This document shows positions 1 to 12,603 of a DNA stretch of 64,000 nt, piece after piece; the first letter of the stretch is position 1; each line of letters opens with the position of its first letter. The DNA is from Phalacrocorax aristotelis (Eukaryota; Chordata; Aves; Suliformes; Phalacrocoracidae), in contig NC_134283.1 in NCBI RefSeq assembly GCF_949628215.1, positions 25,398,975 through 25,462,974 on the forward strand, written 5' to 3'. Under the pieces are notes generated by a model. It had not been told where the DNA came from and did not search any database. It saw only the letters and a list, made by a program, of their open reading frames with translations. The position numbers were made by a program, and so were the translations under genes.

Positions 1-3000
1 CCAACTTTAAGGAAAAAGCAAGATCATGAATAACCATGTACTTTATTAGGACACCTGTTCCTTTCAGCTCCGTGCACATGCTGCCGTCTATAACAAACTA
101 CAGCTAGCAACCAGTAATGCTGCTGTTGCTGAGGTTTGAAAGCTAGAGATTTTTGTGTGTGTGTTTCTTTTTTTTTGTGTCAAGTGAACAAATTACGCTT
201 TTGTTGCTGGGCTTCCAGTCTTGGATAAAAAACCTGATATTAATACACCTCAATGCCCATTACACCTACTTTTTTTACGGCTGATTCAAACTGGAAAGGT
301 ACGGAGTGGAAGGTTAATATTTTATCCTCCTGTTAAATTAAATGGGAAAGAGCCCAAAACTGGATGCGGGTATCTGGGACCCCTGAAGTTCTCATCTAGA
401 TTTTTAAAAACAAAAACCAGAAGCCCCACCTAAGCAATGCCCTAACACCTTCCCTCCGTTCAGTGTGTGTGTAACTGTCTAGTCTGCACCAACCTGAATT
501 TCAGGCTGTGCCAGGCAGATTTGAACATACCAAACATACCATTTAGTTAACTAAGCACAAAGGGGATGACCAGTTTTTAAAATAACAAGGACAAGAGTGG
601 TCTTACAGGCTAAAAGATAAATGGTACCTGTTACATCCAGACCTTCACACTACCAACAGGTCAAGTAAACCAGATGCTTTGGCAGAACTACAGAAAACGA
701 GGGGACTCATGCTGGGTGCAGGGAGACGAGAAAGAGGAGGTGTTTTTACTGAAGTTTTTCTTGAAAAAATTAATAACAGGACCTGCACTACTTCTGACAG
801 GATGGTTTTAAACTGCAAGAAATGCATTTATGGTGACAGTACTCAAAGACCAGTGAAGAAAAAGGCCCTTCACAACAAACCCTGTAGGGATTACATTGCT
901 GCTTCAGAGACTGGTCCAAGCTGACACCATGGACAAAGCTGAGGGAAATGTTGCGTGTCAAAGTAGAATGAAACACATCATGGTGGTAAACAGCATTTCC
1001 TCATTAAGATCTTTAAAGCAAGATGAGGTGGGAGGCAGGTGTGGAGGAGCTTTCACTAGAGGAAATTCATCAGGCATTTTTACCAGTTTAACAGAGAAGA
1101 GCTGTTTGCTTTCAGCAGAGAAAATCAGCTCTCCTCACCTGGCTGAAAGTAACTGCAGACAGTAATCTAGACTGCCTTTAAAAAGATCAAGTTACAATTA
1201 TTAACCTTTTAAATTTGCAAACAAGTCCTGTAAAATTTGGCCCTGCTCTGAGAAGCCATACAAGAGACAAATAAAAAGGGAAATGCAGGCAGATCTAGTA
1301 GTTCTCATTAATCACAGGAATTTAACGTATCCTGGAAGGAAACAGCCCAACATAAGCACAAAAATGGGGGAAGAATAGCAAGCAGATGTCACTTGTTTCT
1401 GGGACACTCAGACTGCCTTCTAAAGCAAAGTATTTCCTCAACTCTAAAAACCAAACAAACAGAAAATCCAACACTGAATTGTTACTCAGCTTTCCACCCT
1501 TGCAGAGTATTTAGGACTGTTGAAATAGAGAGAGCACTGAGAGAGGTCTCATTTTTGACACCCAAGTCAGCTGCCTGGCACAACCAGCACCTTTCCATTA
1601 TCAGTAATGTAGGGCCACTGTAGGAGGAGTTGAAGCACCAGAAAATATCAGCACAAACACACAGCACTTTTCTTGGCTTGGTGTGTGATAGACTCTCCTA
1701 GTACAAACACACAGTATGTTCCAATTTTGATTTTTCTTCCTGGCTCAGTTTTGCAACAGGTTTAATGTTCTGCCCTAATCCAGGGGAATACTTTAACCTC
1801 TCATTTAAAGTCTAAGGATGCACGTAACACTTTTGGAATTCAAGCGTTTTGCTCCACTAGGTTAGCACACTCAATAACTAACACAATACAGTCCTGCTAA
1901 GCTGAACACTACATCCCAATAATCACAGCACAGATATTTTACTGGTCAGACAATTCAGGGCTATTGATTTCCTCCGTATTGAGCTAGGGCCTTTGGGAAG
2001 TCACAAAGCCTCTCAGCGCCTTTCAGCCCTCTCCAAATTAGAAGCCAGGTACACCACAGGCATTCAGTATCTGCTCTCGTGCAGAACATATCCATCAGTC
2101 TGCCACAAAGGACACCAACTTTCAATGGGGTTAAGAACAACTCCCAGATCCAGCTGGGGGGATGGGAGGAATAGCATAACATTTTTTCCTGTTGTTAACA
2201 TAAAACCTGGGTTGTTTCATAGTAGGTATATACATCTCCTAGATTTGTGTGTCTAAATTATTTTGGGGGACAAGCAAAAAGTGTTTCTAATGGTCCTTCA
2301 GGTGTTTTAGGAAAAGGCTTATGTTATTTAAAAGGGACATTTTATTCATCACCTGAAACTCAGACTTTAAGCGTGTTCTTCAGAAAAAAGTGGGACAGCC
2401 TACAACATGCATTTCAACGTCCTTGACAAGCATCTTTAAGTGACTTTCCTGTCAGGTTCATGTGCTGAAACTAAGACCTGTTTATTCTCACCCAAGACTA
2501 GAGACACACAATGTTCCAGACTAGGACTCTTCAGCAAGTGTCTTAAACCAAAGAGGTCATTTAGGCTTGAGGGTACTATTGCCTGAATTTTCTGTATTCT
2601 AGTATTAACACGCTAATACACTAATAATGCACTATCGTGCTACACTATAGTGGGATGCCGCTACTGAAGCTTATTTTGTTCTACACAACAGCCATAGGCA
2701 TCCCCAAAACTGGCTTCAGTACCTCAGAACTACTGATCTTCCCAAACTTTGCCGAAGGATCCTTTTAAGGAGTTCCACAACTTTCTATGGTAAATTCTGA
2801 CATTTTAGTCATGAAAAAAACCAAACCATAGCAATACACTTAAGAGTTGTTTCTGCAGAATATTACTTGGGGAGGGGAAAAAAAGAAAAAAAAAAAAAAA
2901 AAACAAAGAAAAGGAACCAAAGTAGTTTTAGGGACTGTGATTATTTTTGCTTGATCTACTTGCACTCCGGATTCTCACATAGTGCTTCCTTCAAAAAGAA

Positions 3001-4210
3001 AAGCCATTCTTGCAAGGTGGGCAGAATTAGGATTAAAATTGTCCAAGCACAAAGAATTGTGGACCTTCCTCAGAGCAGCAAAAGCAGAGCAGCCCAGACA
3101 CTTGTCTCTCTTTGCAGGTTCTTTGAATTCAAAGAGTTCTTGTCTTTTCAGCTGGCCTAGATTAGCAGCCATAGACAAAGAAGTTTTAGCAATCTAGGGA
3201 TGTCAGATGCATCCAGAAAGCAGGCTGAATAATGAAATAGCCGATTAAAGGGTAGTGGATACACTTAAAATAAATAAATGAATAAACAAACCAAAGCTTC
3301 TCCCCACCTTTCAAGACCCTGGCAGTAGGATTCCCTCAGTCATTCCCCCCAGCACAAGGCCAGGAGGACCTGCCTCAGCTAGAGGACACAAAATCAAACC
3401 AACCCCCTCGCAGAGACCCAATAATCATTACCTCACCTGACACAATTTATTGCTAAATGCCTGTAAAGAAAACAAAGGGAACAGAACACCCAAAGCATTA
3501 ACTTCGCCAGCTGTAACTTTTGTAACTTAAAAGCTGCATCAAGCACAGGGTGTTACTATTTCTTGAGGGCTCTCTCTTGTTACCCAACGAACTGCATTTA
3601 GAGCTTCTCCGGAGCCGGGAGGCTGCCCGGGGAAACGGGGAAGGCAGGGAGCAGCTGTAGGCCCACCTGCTCTCCACACAGGCGTGCCAGTTTGTCAGGC
3701 AGCGGCCGGACTATTTTGCTTAATGCAGGACATTTTATTGGTAAACGATAAGCTGACTTCTACAAAAGCCATTCCAAGCTGCGTCTGTACATCCTTCAGC
3801 TCCTCTACAGTCTGCCAGGGCGCAGGGTCCTATCTCTTACTGCAACTTTAGCCTTTATATGTTGGAAAAGCAGCGGCGCTATTTCTCCAGATACTGTAAC
3901 AGGCTGATTTTTCGCGGATCAGCATCCTCTCAGCATCTAGCGCAACGAGTCGTCAACATCGCCACCCCGGCTAAATTAAAGCTACCGAAAAGCTACAGGC
4001 AGGTGTTTTTAGGTCGCAGCTTTCACAGGTTTGGCTTTGAACAAATCTCGCTCAGAAGGCAGCGTACAGGGAAGACCTCTACTTTGGGACCTGCCCGAGG
4101 CGGGCTGCCCCAGCGCCAGCCCGAGCATTAGGAAGCCCTCCCTCCGCCGGCCGTCTCTGCAGGGGAGGAAGGCGAGGAGGGGAAAGGAAAGGAACAAAGT
4201 GGGACCCAAC
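1..4210 (-). other. CCNJL: CCNJL intron 1 (partial)
   Basis: This stretch lies downstream (minus strand) of the CCNJL first coding exon and starts with its splice donor GTTGGG at 4210-4205. I looked on the minus strand for the next cyclin exon, which in the cyclin J family begins with a KELKLP-like motif followed by the cyclin box, and did not find it, so the intron continues past the left edge. It holds an A-rich run near 2877-2903 and no convincing gene. The short open frames here have no recognisable domains. The GC- and CpG-rich part from about 3.6 kb belongs to the promoter island. Confidence 0.7.
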
Positions 4211-4760
4211 CTTCATCCTCAGGGTCTGGTGGACGTCTGCTGCCAGCTCCCCTTTCCACCACTGCTCCTCCATCCTTCTTCCCATCCAGACAAAGGTCTG
4301 GGAAAGCGGCGGGGGGGGGGGAACGAACCGGGCCGGTCCGCCAAGCCCCGCGGCCGTTTCCGCCCGCCCCCCCGCGGCACTGACACCCCCCACTCCCCCC
4401 CAACCACCGACGCAACCCACCACTTTATTTACTACCTTTAAGGCGCTGCCGCAGCCCCCCCCTCCGCGGGTCGCCCCCGCAGACCCCCCCGGCCGACCCC
4501 CCGGCGGCGGGAGGCTGCTCCCCCATCCGCGGGGCGGCTCCCGGGCTAACTGGCGCTCATTACCAGCTGGCAGCACCTGCGCCCCCTCGTATCCCCCTCC
4601 CCTCCAGCTGCAGCACCCCTGCGCACTCCCTGCAGCCCCAGCCCCGCGGGATGGGTGCGACGGGGATGGGAATGGGGGACACCCCTTCCAGCAGCTGCCC
4701 AACGAGGGGGCGTCGGGGCAAAACAGCAACCCCCGGGTGCGGCTGCCTGGGCTCCACTGC
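3590..4760 (-). promoter_or_regulatory. CCNJL: CpG island promoter of CCNJL
   Basis: This block is strongly enriched in G+C and CpG compared with the AT-rich flanks, with long C and G runs (for example a G run at about 4311-4321). It surrounds the CCNJL first coding exon, so it is most likely the CCNJL promoter plus 5'UTR. No TATA box was identified. Long open frames on both strands here are products of the GC bias, apart from the short CCNJL exon. The exact transcription start cannot be placed from sequence alone. Confidence 0.75.
4211..4273 (-). CDS. CCNJL: CCNJL first coding exon, cyclin J-like (5' end only)
   Basis: The exon encodes 21 residues beginning MEEQWWKGELAADVHQ and ending LRMK, followed directly by a GT donor in phase 0. 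The pattern W-W-x-G-x-L-A-x-D-x-H-x-x-L-R is the N-terminus of the cyclin J / cyclin J-like family, and the family's first exon ends at the same lysine. The neighbourhood (C1QTNF2, SLU7, PTTG1 next on the right) matches human CCNJL, so CCNJL is preferred over its paralogue CCNJ. The start at 4273 is chosen by family length; another in-frame ATG lies four codons upstream at 4285. A TTTCCCAG tract at about 4287-4294 (minus) could be an acceptor from an upstream non-coding exon, or this may simply be 5'UTR in the island. The cyclin box exons are outside the window. The protein is probably nuclear and cyclin-like; its kinase partner is not shown by this sequence. Confidence 0.85.
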
Positions 4761-7700
4761 CTTTCGTTGTCTTCCTAGCTGGGCTGGCAAGGCTAGTGGG
4801 AGCAGAATTGCTGGAGAAAATGAAATATAAAGCTTCTCCCAGTAATGAAGGCTCAATAGACATCCGGGCTATTAAAACAAGAGCTTGAATTTCTCCTTGG
4901 TTTACGATTCCCAATACAGGATGTCTTATCTTAAGCTGCCAGAAACCCACAGGTAGAAGTGCCTGCTTACGTCAAGCATGAGGTTTGGCAGGCGCACATC
5001 TCCCTTTCGGGCCACGCATCGGGGTTTCCCTCTCACAGTGCCAGAAAACAAGTCTGTCCGTGCTGACAGTGAGCTGGGGCTTACCAGAGGATGCGCTTTC
5101 TGCCGTTCTCCATACTTCTGGCATAACCCACACCTGGTGTCTTTGGGCTAGGTCCCATCTTTGTCACACAGCAGTGCACAGCACCAGCCACGGCAGGACC
5201 CTGATGTGCTGCCACAGAGATTCATGCCTTGCCATCAGAGCTCAGCCCAGCTAAAGCTCCCAGGCTGGGTGTCCTGGGAGCCCAAGGATCCCCATCCTTT
5301 CCATGTTTGATACCCAAAGGGCACAAGAAATGGTCAGGCAGCACATAGCTTTATTCCCAGGCCTCTGAGGGCCATGTTTATAGTCGAGCGGATATTTTGC
5401 CAGATTGAACTGAAATCTTTCAAAAAGTCTTTCTTAGCACTCCATCTCAGCGATTCCAGGAGCCAAGAAATCACCATGCAACCTGGTTTATATCCAAATC
5501 ACACTGTTGATCCATTAAGAATGAAGAATTTTAATGAGAAAGTTTATCAGGCCTAGTAACAACTTTTCCATTTAAAGAACTAAACCTTATTTTTAGAAAT
5601 AGGTGGGGTGTGGTTTTTTTTAAAAATTGCCTGTCATATGCACTTGGATTCGCAAAAGAACCTCACAAAATGTTTGTTCCTCGGTTGGTTTCCTAAAGGA
5701 AAGGAACAAAAATAATCTGCCTGCTTCAGTCAAAATAAATATTTGTGTTGATTTTAGTGTTTCTGGGAAAATATTTTTGTGATCAAAGGAAGTTGTTGAC
5801 CAAATCTTCTGGGGAAAACATGCCCCAGTTGTTTATAGTCCATGTTTGCTGGCTTGTCCCCTGCGCTAAAATAGAAGCAGTGAAGTTAAGTGGCGACAGC
5901 TATTAAGCCTACAGATAAAAGCTGCCACCAAGTGTCCATCACTTGGAAACAATTTTCACCTGTTTTAAGTACATCACGTTATCCCTTAAACAAGGTACTT
6001 AGGTGTCTTAAATTAAGGTAAAGGAAGAACTAGCTCATCTTTTTGCTTAAAACTGAGCACGTGCTTAAGGATTTTGTCGAATGACAAATTTGAGAATTTC
6101 TTTACAAGTAGCCTGTTCATGGCTCATATGATAATATATACATTTTCTATAACAGTTTTTATATACATATCAAGATAATTCTCTATTTTTTACAGTGTAA
6201 ATCAAGCCAATAGTGTTATTTGAAAGAAAGAGTATCAGTTCTTTGAAGTAGTTTCAATAATGAGGGTGATACAGATTTTCAGAAACTTATGTCCATAGCA
6301 TCTATTGATCTAAAACTCTTCTATTTTTAAAATCTCAATTATTTTATAAAATCTTGAGATTCTGTGCAAAATAGAAAACTGTTGCATGTAATGTTGGTTT
6401 TAATTTTGCAGACAAACAATTTTATTTTTCCAGAATACAGTCCATGTATTTCACTTGTTCCATTTGAAAATAAATGAAGCACGAGTTATCAAAAGTTTCC
6501 CTCAGTAACTACATTGATATTAAAAATGGAAAGTAACAATGAATAAGGTTCTCCTTTCTGTAGCAGGGCTGTTAGTAGGGCTCAGATTCACTGCCCTGTT
6601 TTAAAAAAACCTCAGCCAACACTGTCTTTGATATCATAAAATATTCACAGTAACAAATTAGGAAGAGCAGCAATTCTGAACCTGATAAGAGCTCAGACAT
6701 AGCCTTGAACCTTAGAATTGCTTTATTTTGAAGGAGGGAGTGCCAGCAAGGCCATGTACATACCCAGGGAATCAGTACTGTTATGTCTGATAGTCAAACG
6801 AACAACCCACAGGCCTTATCATTAACTTGCTGATCTTGTAAAAATGGATTGCAGCTACAGTACATCATTTTCCATCCAAATGGGATCATTCAAGTCCTCA
6901 TAATGGGCAAAGTTTGACTTAAAATATAGGCTTTAGCTGTAACAGAACTGTGTTGATTTATTTTTCAAGTGTTTTAAAAAACAGACTGAGAGAGATAAAA
7001 GTAAAATACCATGGGGATTCCCAAATTAGGTTTGCATAGAGTTTATATTAACTTTGAGAGGTTTTTGGTTACTCTTTTATCATTAGCAAGTCATGGTTGG
7101 GTAAAGCACAGTAAAACTTCACTGATGTAAGTTGAGTTTGTAAGTCAATGAAATTGTTAATGTCGAGGGGGTTTTCCCTTAAAAAGCAGCTTAACTAAGC
7201 AAGTTAACATCTTTAGCACTAGTGCTACCATTCCAAGTACTGGGGCAATAAAACTGCTTTCAGGCAACTAAAGCTAGCTGAAAATAACTAAGGATGCCAA
7301 CCACAAAGTGACCAAAAAGCAGCTCAAGCAACATGTATGTTATTGCCAGCCCAAAGGGTTCAGCTGGAGAAGAAATGCAGTGGGGGTATGGTGATAAAGA
7401 GATGGCACCTAGTGCCAGGGGAGGCTGTACCTGTATCAGCAAGGAGCTGGGCCACTCCTGGTTGAGCCCAGGTGGAAAAAGTTGACTTCTTAGTCAAGTT
7501 TCAGGTATAGCACGGGCAGCATCTGCTCACACCAGGGAGGCTGTGTGTCAGGAAGGCATCAAGAAACTGCTTCTTTACCCCTCAACCTCACCTGCTGCTG
7601 GAGGAGGAGAGGAGCAAGGAGGCCAGTGCAAACAGGGACCACCTGGTACCTGCAAGGGCCAAGCATCCCCTCAGGGCTCCCCCGCCCCAGGTGAGCAGCC

Positions 7701-10700
7701 CAGCTTGGTACTACCTAGGTGCCTCCTATTTCACCAGGATCCCAAAGCTAGACTGCCTTAGCAACAGCTTGAGTGCTAATTTAAGCCAATTTGAGTGCTT
7801 TTACACAGTGTAATAGTTTCCTGCTGATGAGAAAGATGGGCTTTATCAAATCTGGCTCTCTGTGTCTATCTATACCTTCTACTGCCCTGTCTGTGTGCTT
7901 CCTCTGTCACTCCTCATGCTTTTTTGTTATATGATATACCTTACTGAACCTAGTTTTTCTACCAGTTTAGTTTTCTGTGATTTTAGGGAGTGATATTGGT
8001 TTGTGGAAGGATCTGAAGCCAGTACAAAGCAAGCAGTGAGAAGGCACAGCCCCAGACAGCAAGAGGTAAGCAGGGCCTCTTCCTTCAGCAGTGTTAAACT
8101 AGGGTGATGTGATTTGTGGAGTTGTGCCCAAAACTGGCTTGCCCTGCTCCTAGGACAAGCCAGCACCAGTGGGGCTGAGCAGTGAGGGCCTGATCCAGCA
8201 AAAAAAAAAAACCACACAGGGGAAGATCCTGTAAGATGTGTGGAGCGGTGCCCTCACTTCACTGACTTAGCTGGATTGGGTTTAACACAGAACCATTAGT
8301 AAAGTGATGAGAGGTATGGGAGCTCTGTGCCCTTGCAGTGGGCAGAGATGAGAGCTGGCTGCCCCTTTCTATGTGGAGCTCGGGGGTTCGGAGAGCTGCA
8401 ACCTGCTTTCCTCTGCTCTTGGTAGAAGCAAGCTATGAATAACTTTATTATTTTTTTTTTCTTTTAAAGACAATGTTATGGGATTAGGACTGCCCTTAGG
8501 AGCTGTAATTATTAAGCCCAGCTGGTATGAAGGGCTTTAATCCAGCAAGCTGCTGTTGGGTGTCTATCCGTGTGAGACTAAACCTGTGACAGTGCAAGGG
8601 AAGAACACCATTACAGGTAGTGCTCTAGAGTCTGAGGAAAATACTGTTGCGCTTCTATGTAGCTTGAAGACCCTGTTGTATTTGAAAGCTTTTAAATGGT
8701 TGCAATTCCCAGATTTCTGCTGATGCTCAGTGGGTTGAATTGGGATGCTTGTGCCTTGCCTTGGGGCACTGAGAGGCCCTGGGGGAGGCTGGTGGGACTG
8801 TTGCTGCCCAGCAGCCTGGAATATCTGATCTTCGTGCCTGCAACTGGCACGATGCACAAGCCAGCCCCCTTGAATTTCCCCTTCAAGCACACCATCTCCT
8901 CATCCCCGCTCCTTCATCATCTGAGTACTCATTTCCTTATTCCTCCTCTCAGCCAGTGATTTATGTGGAAATCAAATCTCTGTGAATATACTCTTACTCA
9001 TAGAGGTCTTTTGCTTCTCAACCTGCCCATCAAGTACCCAGAGGACACAACCTCTCCTGCACACAGTCCCTGAAAAGTGCAGGGAGGAATGACAAGGCTG
9101 TTACAGGGGGAGTGGGGCATGGGGACCTGCAGGTCATGGGCTTGTGTTGTCCTCTGCAGTTTCTACTGTTGGACCTAGCTTGTTTCAAGTGCAGAAATGG
9201 TCCTTGGCAATGGGAAGGGGCCAGGAGTAGCGCTATGCCTGCAGGAGCCGGGACAGCAGGGACGGTGCAGAGAGGTGCCAGCAGCCTTGTGGCCCCCAGG
9301 GCTGTGGCTGTGTAATGTTACCATGGACCTGCCATAACATAGTCTTTATTGACATGGCGCTACTTAGTGGGGCAGAATTGACAAAATCTGGAAAAACAGA
9401 AAAAAGATACTTCCCCCCTCCCTTTTTTTTCTTCTTCTTTTTTTTAGCATTGGGGTGCTGAGTGCCAACTGGTGTAACTGAGGGTGGGCTCACCTGGGGA
9501 GCAGGGCAAACCAGGGTGACTTCTAAATGCACCTGGATCCTCCTTAGCTCCCCAGAAGGAAGACACAATCAAGACTTGAAGGCATTAATCTGCCCAGACA
9601 GCAAGTGCTGAGGCTCAGCAACACATGGCCAGGGCTGCACAGGGGAGGTGATGCCTTGCTCTGGCACCTTCCCTTTGTTTCCAGCTGTGACACACATCAT
9701 TACTTTCCAGACACTCCATGTACCTTGAGTCCATGGTTAATGTTAATTTTCCACAGTGAAAATATTTTTCATGTTTTTTTTTCATTGTTAGCATTGAAAT
9801 GTATGGGTTTAAAAATCAAACAAACAAAAAACCCACCTCAAAACCCCCAACGTAGAGGTCCTGGTTTACCAGCCCTGAAGGGGAGGAAAAGGGCTTTGGG
9901 AAGCTGACTTAAGGGGTCACAAGCAGAACCAGGCAGGAGGAGTTGTCCTTGGGCTCATCCAGTGCTGTGTGCTTCCCACCCTGCTGATGTTAGCACAGGG
10001 TGCTCAGTGTGAAATCACAGTTCAGCTTCACAGCTGAGCTGGGAGTGTGCTGCTGCATGGCATTAGGGGTGGATGTGGGAGTGAAGGCAAGCTCCTGTGG
10101 TGGAGGAAACCCTTGGAGGGGACCCAGGCAGGCCTGTGTGTTCACAGTCAGGTTCATGCTGGTCTCTGAAGAGCTACAAGCTGAACCAGCTGAGCCTTTT
10201 CTCTGTTGTTAAGCGAACACTGAAGGTGGGTGCTCCTGCCTTTCCCTGCCTCCCTACCCTGGCATGCTGGATGTGCAGGAGGGACTTGCTTATGCCAAAA
10301 CATGGTGCAAAGGGCAGCTCTGAGACTTGTGGTGAAGGAGGATGCTGCGGTGTAACACATCTTGCATGAGGGTGGCAGATATGGATGGCATCCCATTCAG
10401 TCAGGACATTCCTCCTGCCTCCCTGATGTCACCTGCCCATGTGCTTGCTCAGCTACCACTATTCCCAGCTCTTCTCCCACCGTGCCAGAGGTGCAGGCAG
10501 CTGCCTGGGCTGGGGTGAGCAGCCTGCATGGGAGTGGTGCTCTCTTGAGACAGCTTGGCTGGGAAAACCAGAGCTCTTTATCTGGTGGTTTTCCAGAAAC
10601 ATTCTGTTTCTGGCATAAAGACACTTTATGTAAATCTCAGTTTAAAAACAAAGTAAATAACTGCTTGGCTGAAAGGCAATGGCAGCACAAACCAAAATGC

Positions 10701-12597
10701 AGCCTGAAGATGCAGGAGCAGCCAGAATATGTTGGGTTTTGTTTTTTGGTTTTGTTTTTTTTGGGGGGGGTGGGGGGGTTGGTTTGTTTGTTTTAAATTC
10801 TCCAAAGCCTGACCCAGTCATTTTGAGTTTTGTGTGGGGTTTTCCCCCATTTTTAATATTTCCACAATTGGCCCTGTAGTGACCCAGACACACTTGTATC
10901 TTGCCAGCTGCCCATCCCTCCCTCCTCTCCTGGTGAGGTAGGAGGAGGGGAGTCCACATCTGCTTGACATGATTCCTTCTGCAGGATTGAGTTGAGTGGA
11001 GACATTTTGTTCAGCATGCAAGTTGCTCTTAAGGCATCATAAGAGGAAATTAATCCTTTTCAGAGGAACCTGTGCAAGAGGAACCCGCATGCATCATTTC
11101 AAATGCTCATGCCTCTTTCTCAGAAATACTTATGATACGTGGTATCTTTAAATGGCTTCAGCCCAGTGGAGGTTAAACAATCTGTAGAAGCTGTTCCTCT
11201 CCCTCTTGCCTGCTATATTTTATTAATTTGTGTTTTCCATTGCTTCGAGTCCTGGATGGCAGCAGATGCCCATGGCTGAGGTTTGAGCTGTGCAGCGCAG
11301 AGGGCAGCACTGTGACCTGGTGGGGTGGCTGGGGCAGGTCCCAAGGGTGGATGGGAGCAGGCTGGAGCCCGTGGTCCTGTGCCACTCCTGTGGGAAGGTC
11401 CTTGTAGCCCCTGGCTGAAAGCAAGCACTACCACACTGCGCGTTCAGTGGGGGTCGGTGGTTCCCTTTATAATTTGCATTTTGATATTCCAAACTTAAAA
11501 GACTCATTTGTAGGTTTTCCCTTTCACTAGAATAAAAAGGATGCTTTGCCAGACAGTTAATAACTTCCCTTGTTTCTCATCTGGGGAAACCAGCTCATGT
11601 GCCCCTGAGAAGGCTGACACTGGGAGGAAACAGTCCCTGCTGGGGCCTTCTCTGGAGATGATGAGGGAAGATGGGAGTGGCTGAGCCGATCTAATTGCTC
11701 ATGGCTGCTTCACCTCCACCCTCCTCTTCTGAGGCTTATTCCCTGTGGTGCTCTCCCATCCCCTCTCAGCTCTGGTACCTGCCTGGTGCCAAGTGGGTTC
11801 AGCTCATAAAAATAATAAAGTGGAGAACTAACTTGACTACAAATAATACCCAAACAATAAAAATGGGATAAAAACCCATCACCCTGAAAATACCCACTTT
11901 TGGGAATGGGTAATGCACAGAGTCAGGGGGAAAGAACTGAGGAGGGAAGTTTTGTCTTTGTCTTTAGCAGTAGTGGGCTACTGGATTAATTAAAGCTATA
12001 CTATGTAATTTCCCTTTTGGGTGCTGTTGTGGAGAGGCAACATCCTCCCACGTGTCCCACCACCTCCCTTGAGCTGCCCCTAACATGTACAGTTGCTGGG
12101 GAACCTGTGTCGGGGTAGAGACCTCTGTGCAACTCAGCCCAGCCAAAAAGTGGTTCTTGCCCCTGCGGGGCTCCTGGGCTCTCATGGTGGGAGCGTGGGG
12201 CTGGGCACTGAGGGAGAAATGCAGCTCTTGAACTGCTGCTGCCTTTGGGAAGCTGCCTGCAAATGCACCCCAGGACCCCCTAAATGAGGGAGCTTTGGAA
12301 AGAGAAATGTATTATCTGAGCAACCACTGTCAGGGAAAGGACACCTGCCATCTAGGCGAACAGCTTCGGGGAACAGATCCTGTTCTTCTACCTTGAAGGT
12401 TTTCTTGCACAGAAAACTCTGTGCGCTTCCCAGCTTGCTGGGCTGGGAGGGGTGAAATACTCCTGTGGCACCAGCCCCTACAAAATCCATTGCTAAACTC
12501 AACAGTGTCTGTGGAATCTGTAACACAGCTTTGAAATACCTTCTGTGAAACCACTTTTATAAATACTAAGACTATTGCAGCAGTACTTTTGTTCAGC
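4761..12597. other. Intergenic region between CCNJL and C1QTNF2
   Basis: I see no gene here. About 5.6-7.2 kb is AT-rich with few repeats. About 7.5-12 kb is more G+C rich and contains only short open frames without recognisable domains. Low-complexity tracts occur near 9413-9447 (pyrimidine-rich) and 10738-10794 (T/G-rich). CCNJL runs away to the left and C1QTNF2 ends here from the right, so this is upstream sequence of CCNJL and downstream sequence of C1QTNF2. Confidence 0.6.
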
Positions 12598-12603
12598 TTT
12601 ATT
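12598..12603 (-). terminator. C1QTNF2: Candidate poly(A) signal for C1QTNF2
   Basis: AATAAA on the minus strand, in the context ATAAAATAAAGC. It is the first canonical signal I find when reading down from the C1QTNF2 stop codon and would give a 3'UTR of about 1.5 kb. No transcript data support it. Confidence 0.4.

Noticed and set aside
4079-4729. 216-residue minus-strand frame covering the CCNJL exon
   Set aside because: Only the 21-residue stretch from 4273 to 4211 matches a family; the rest is GC-rich 5'UTR and intron read-through.
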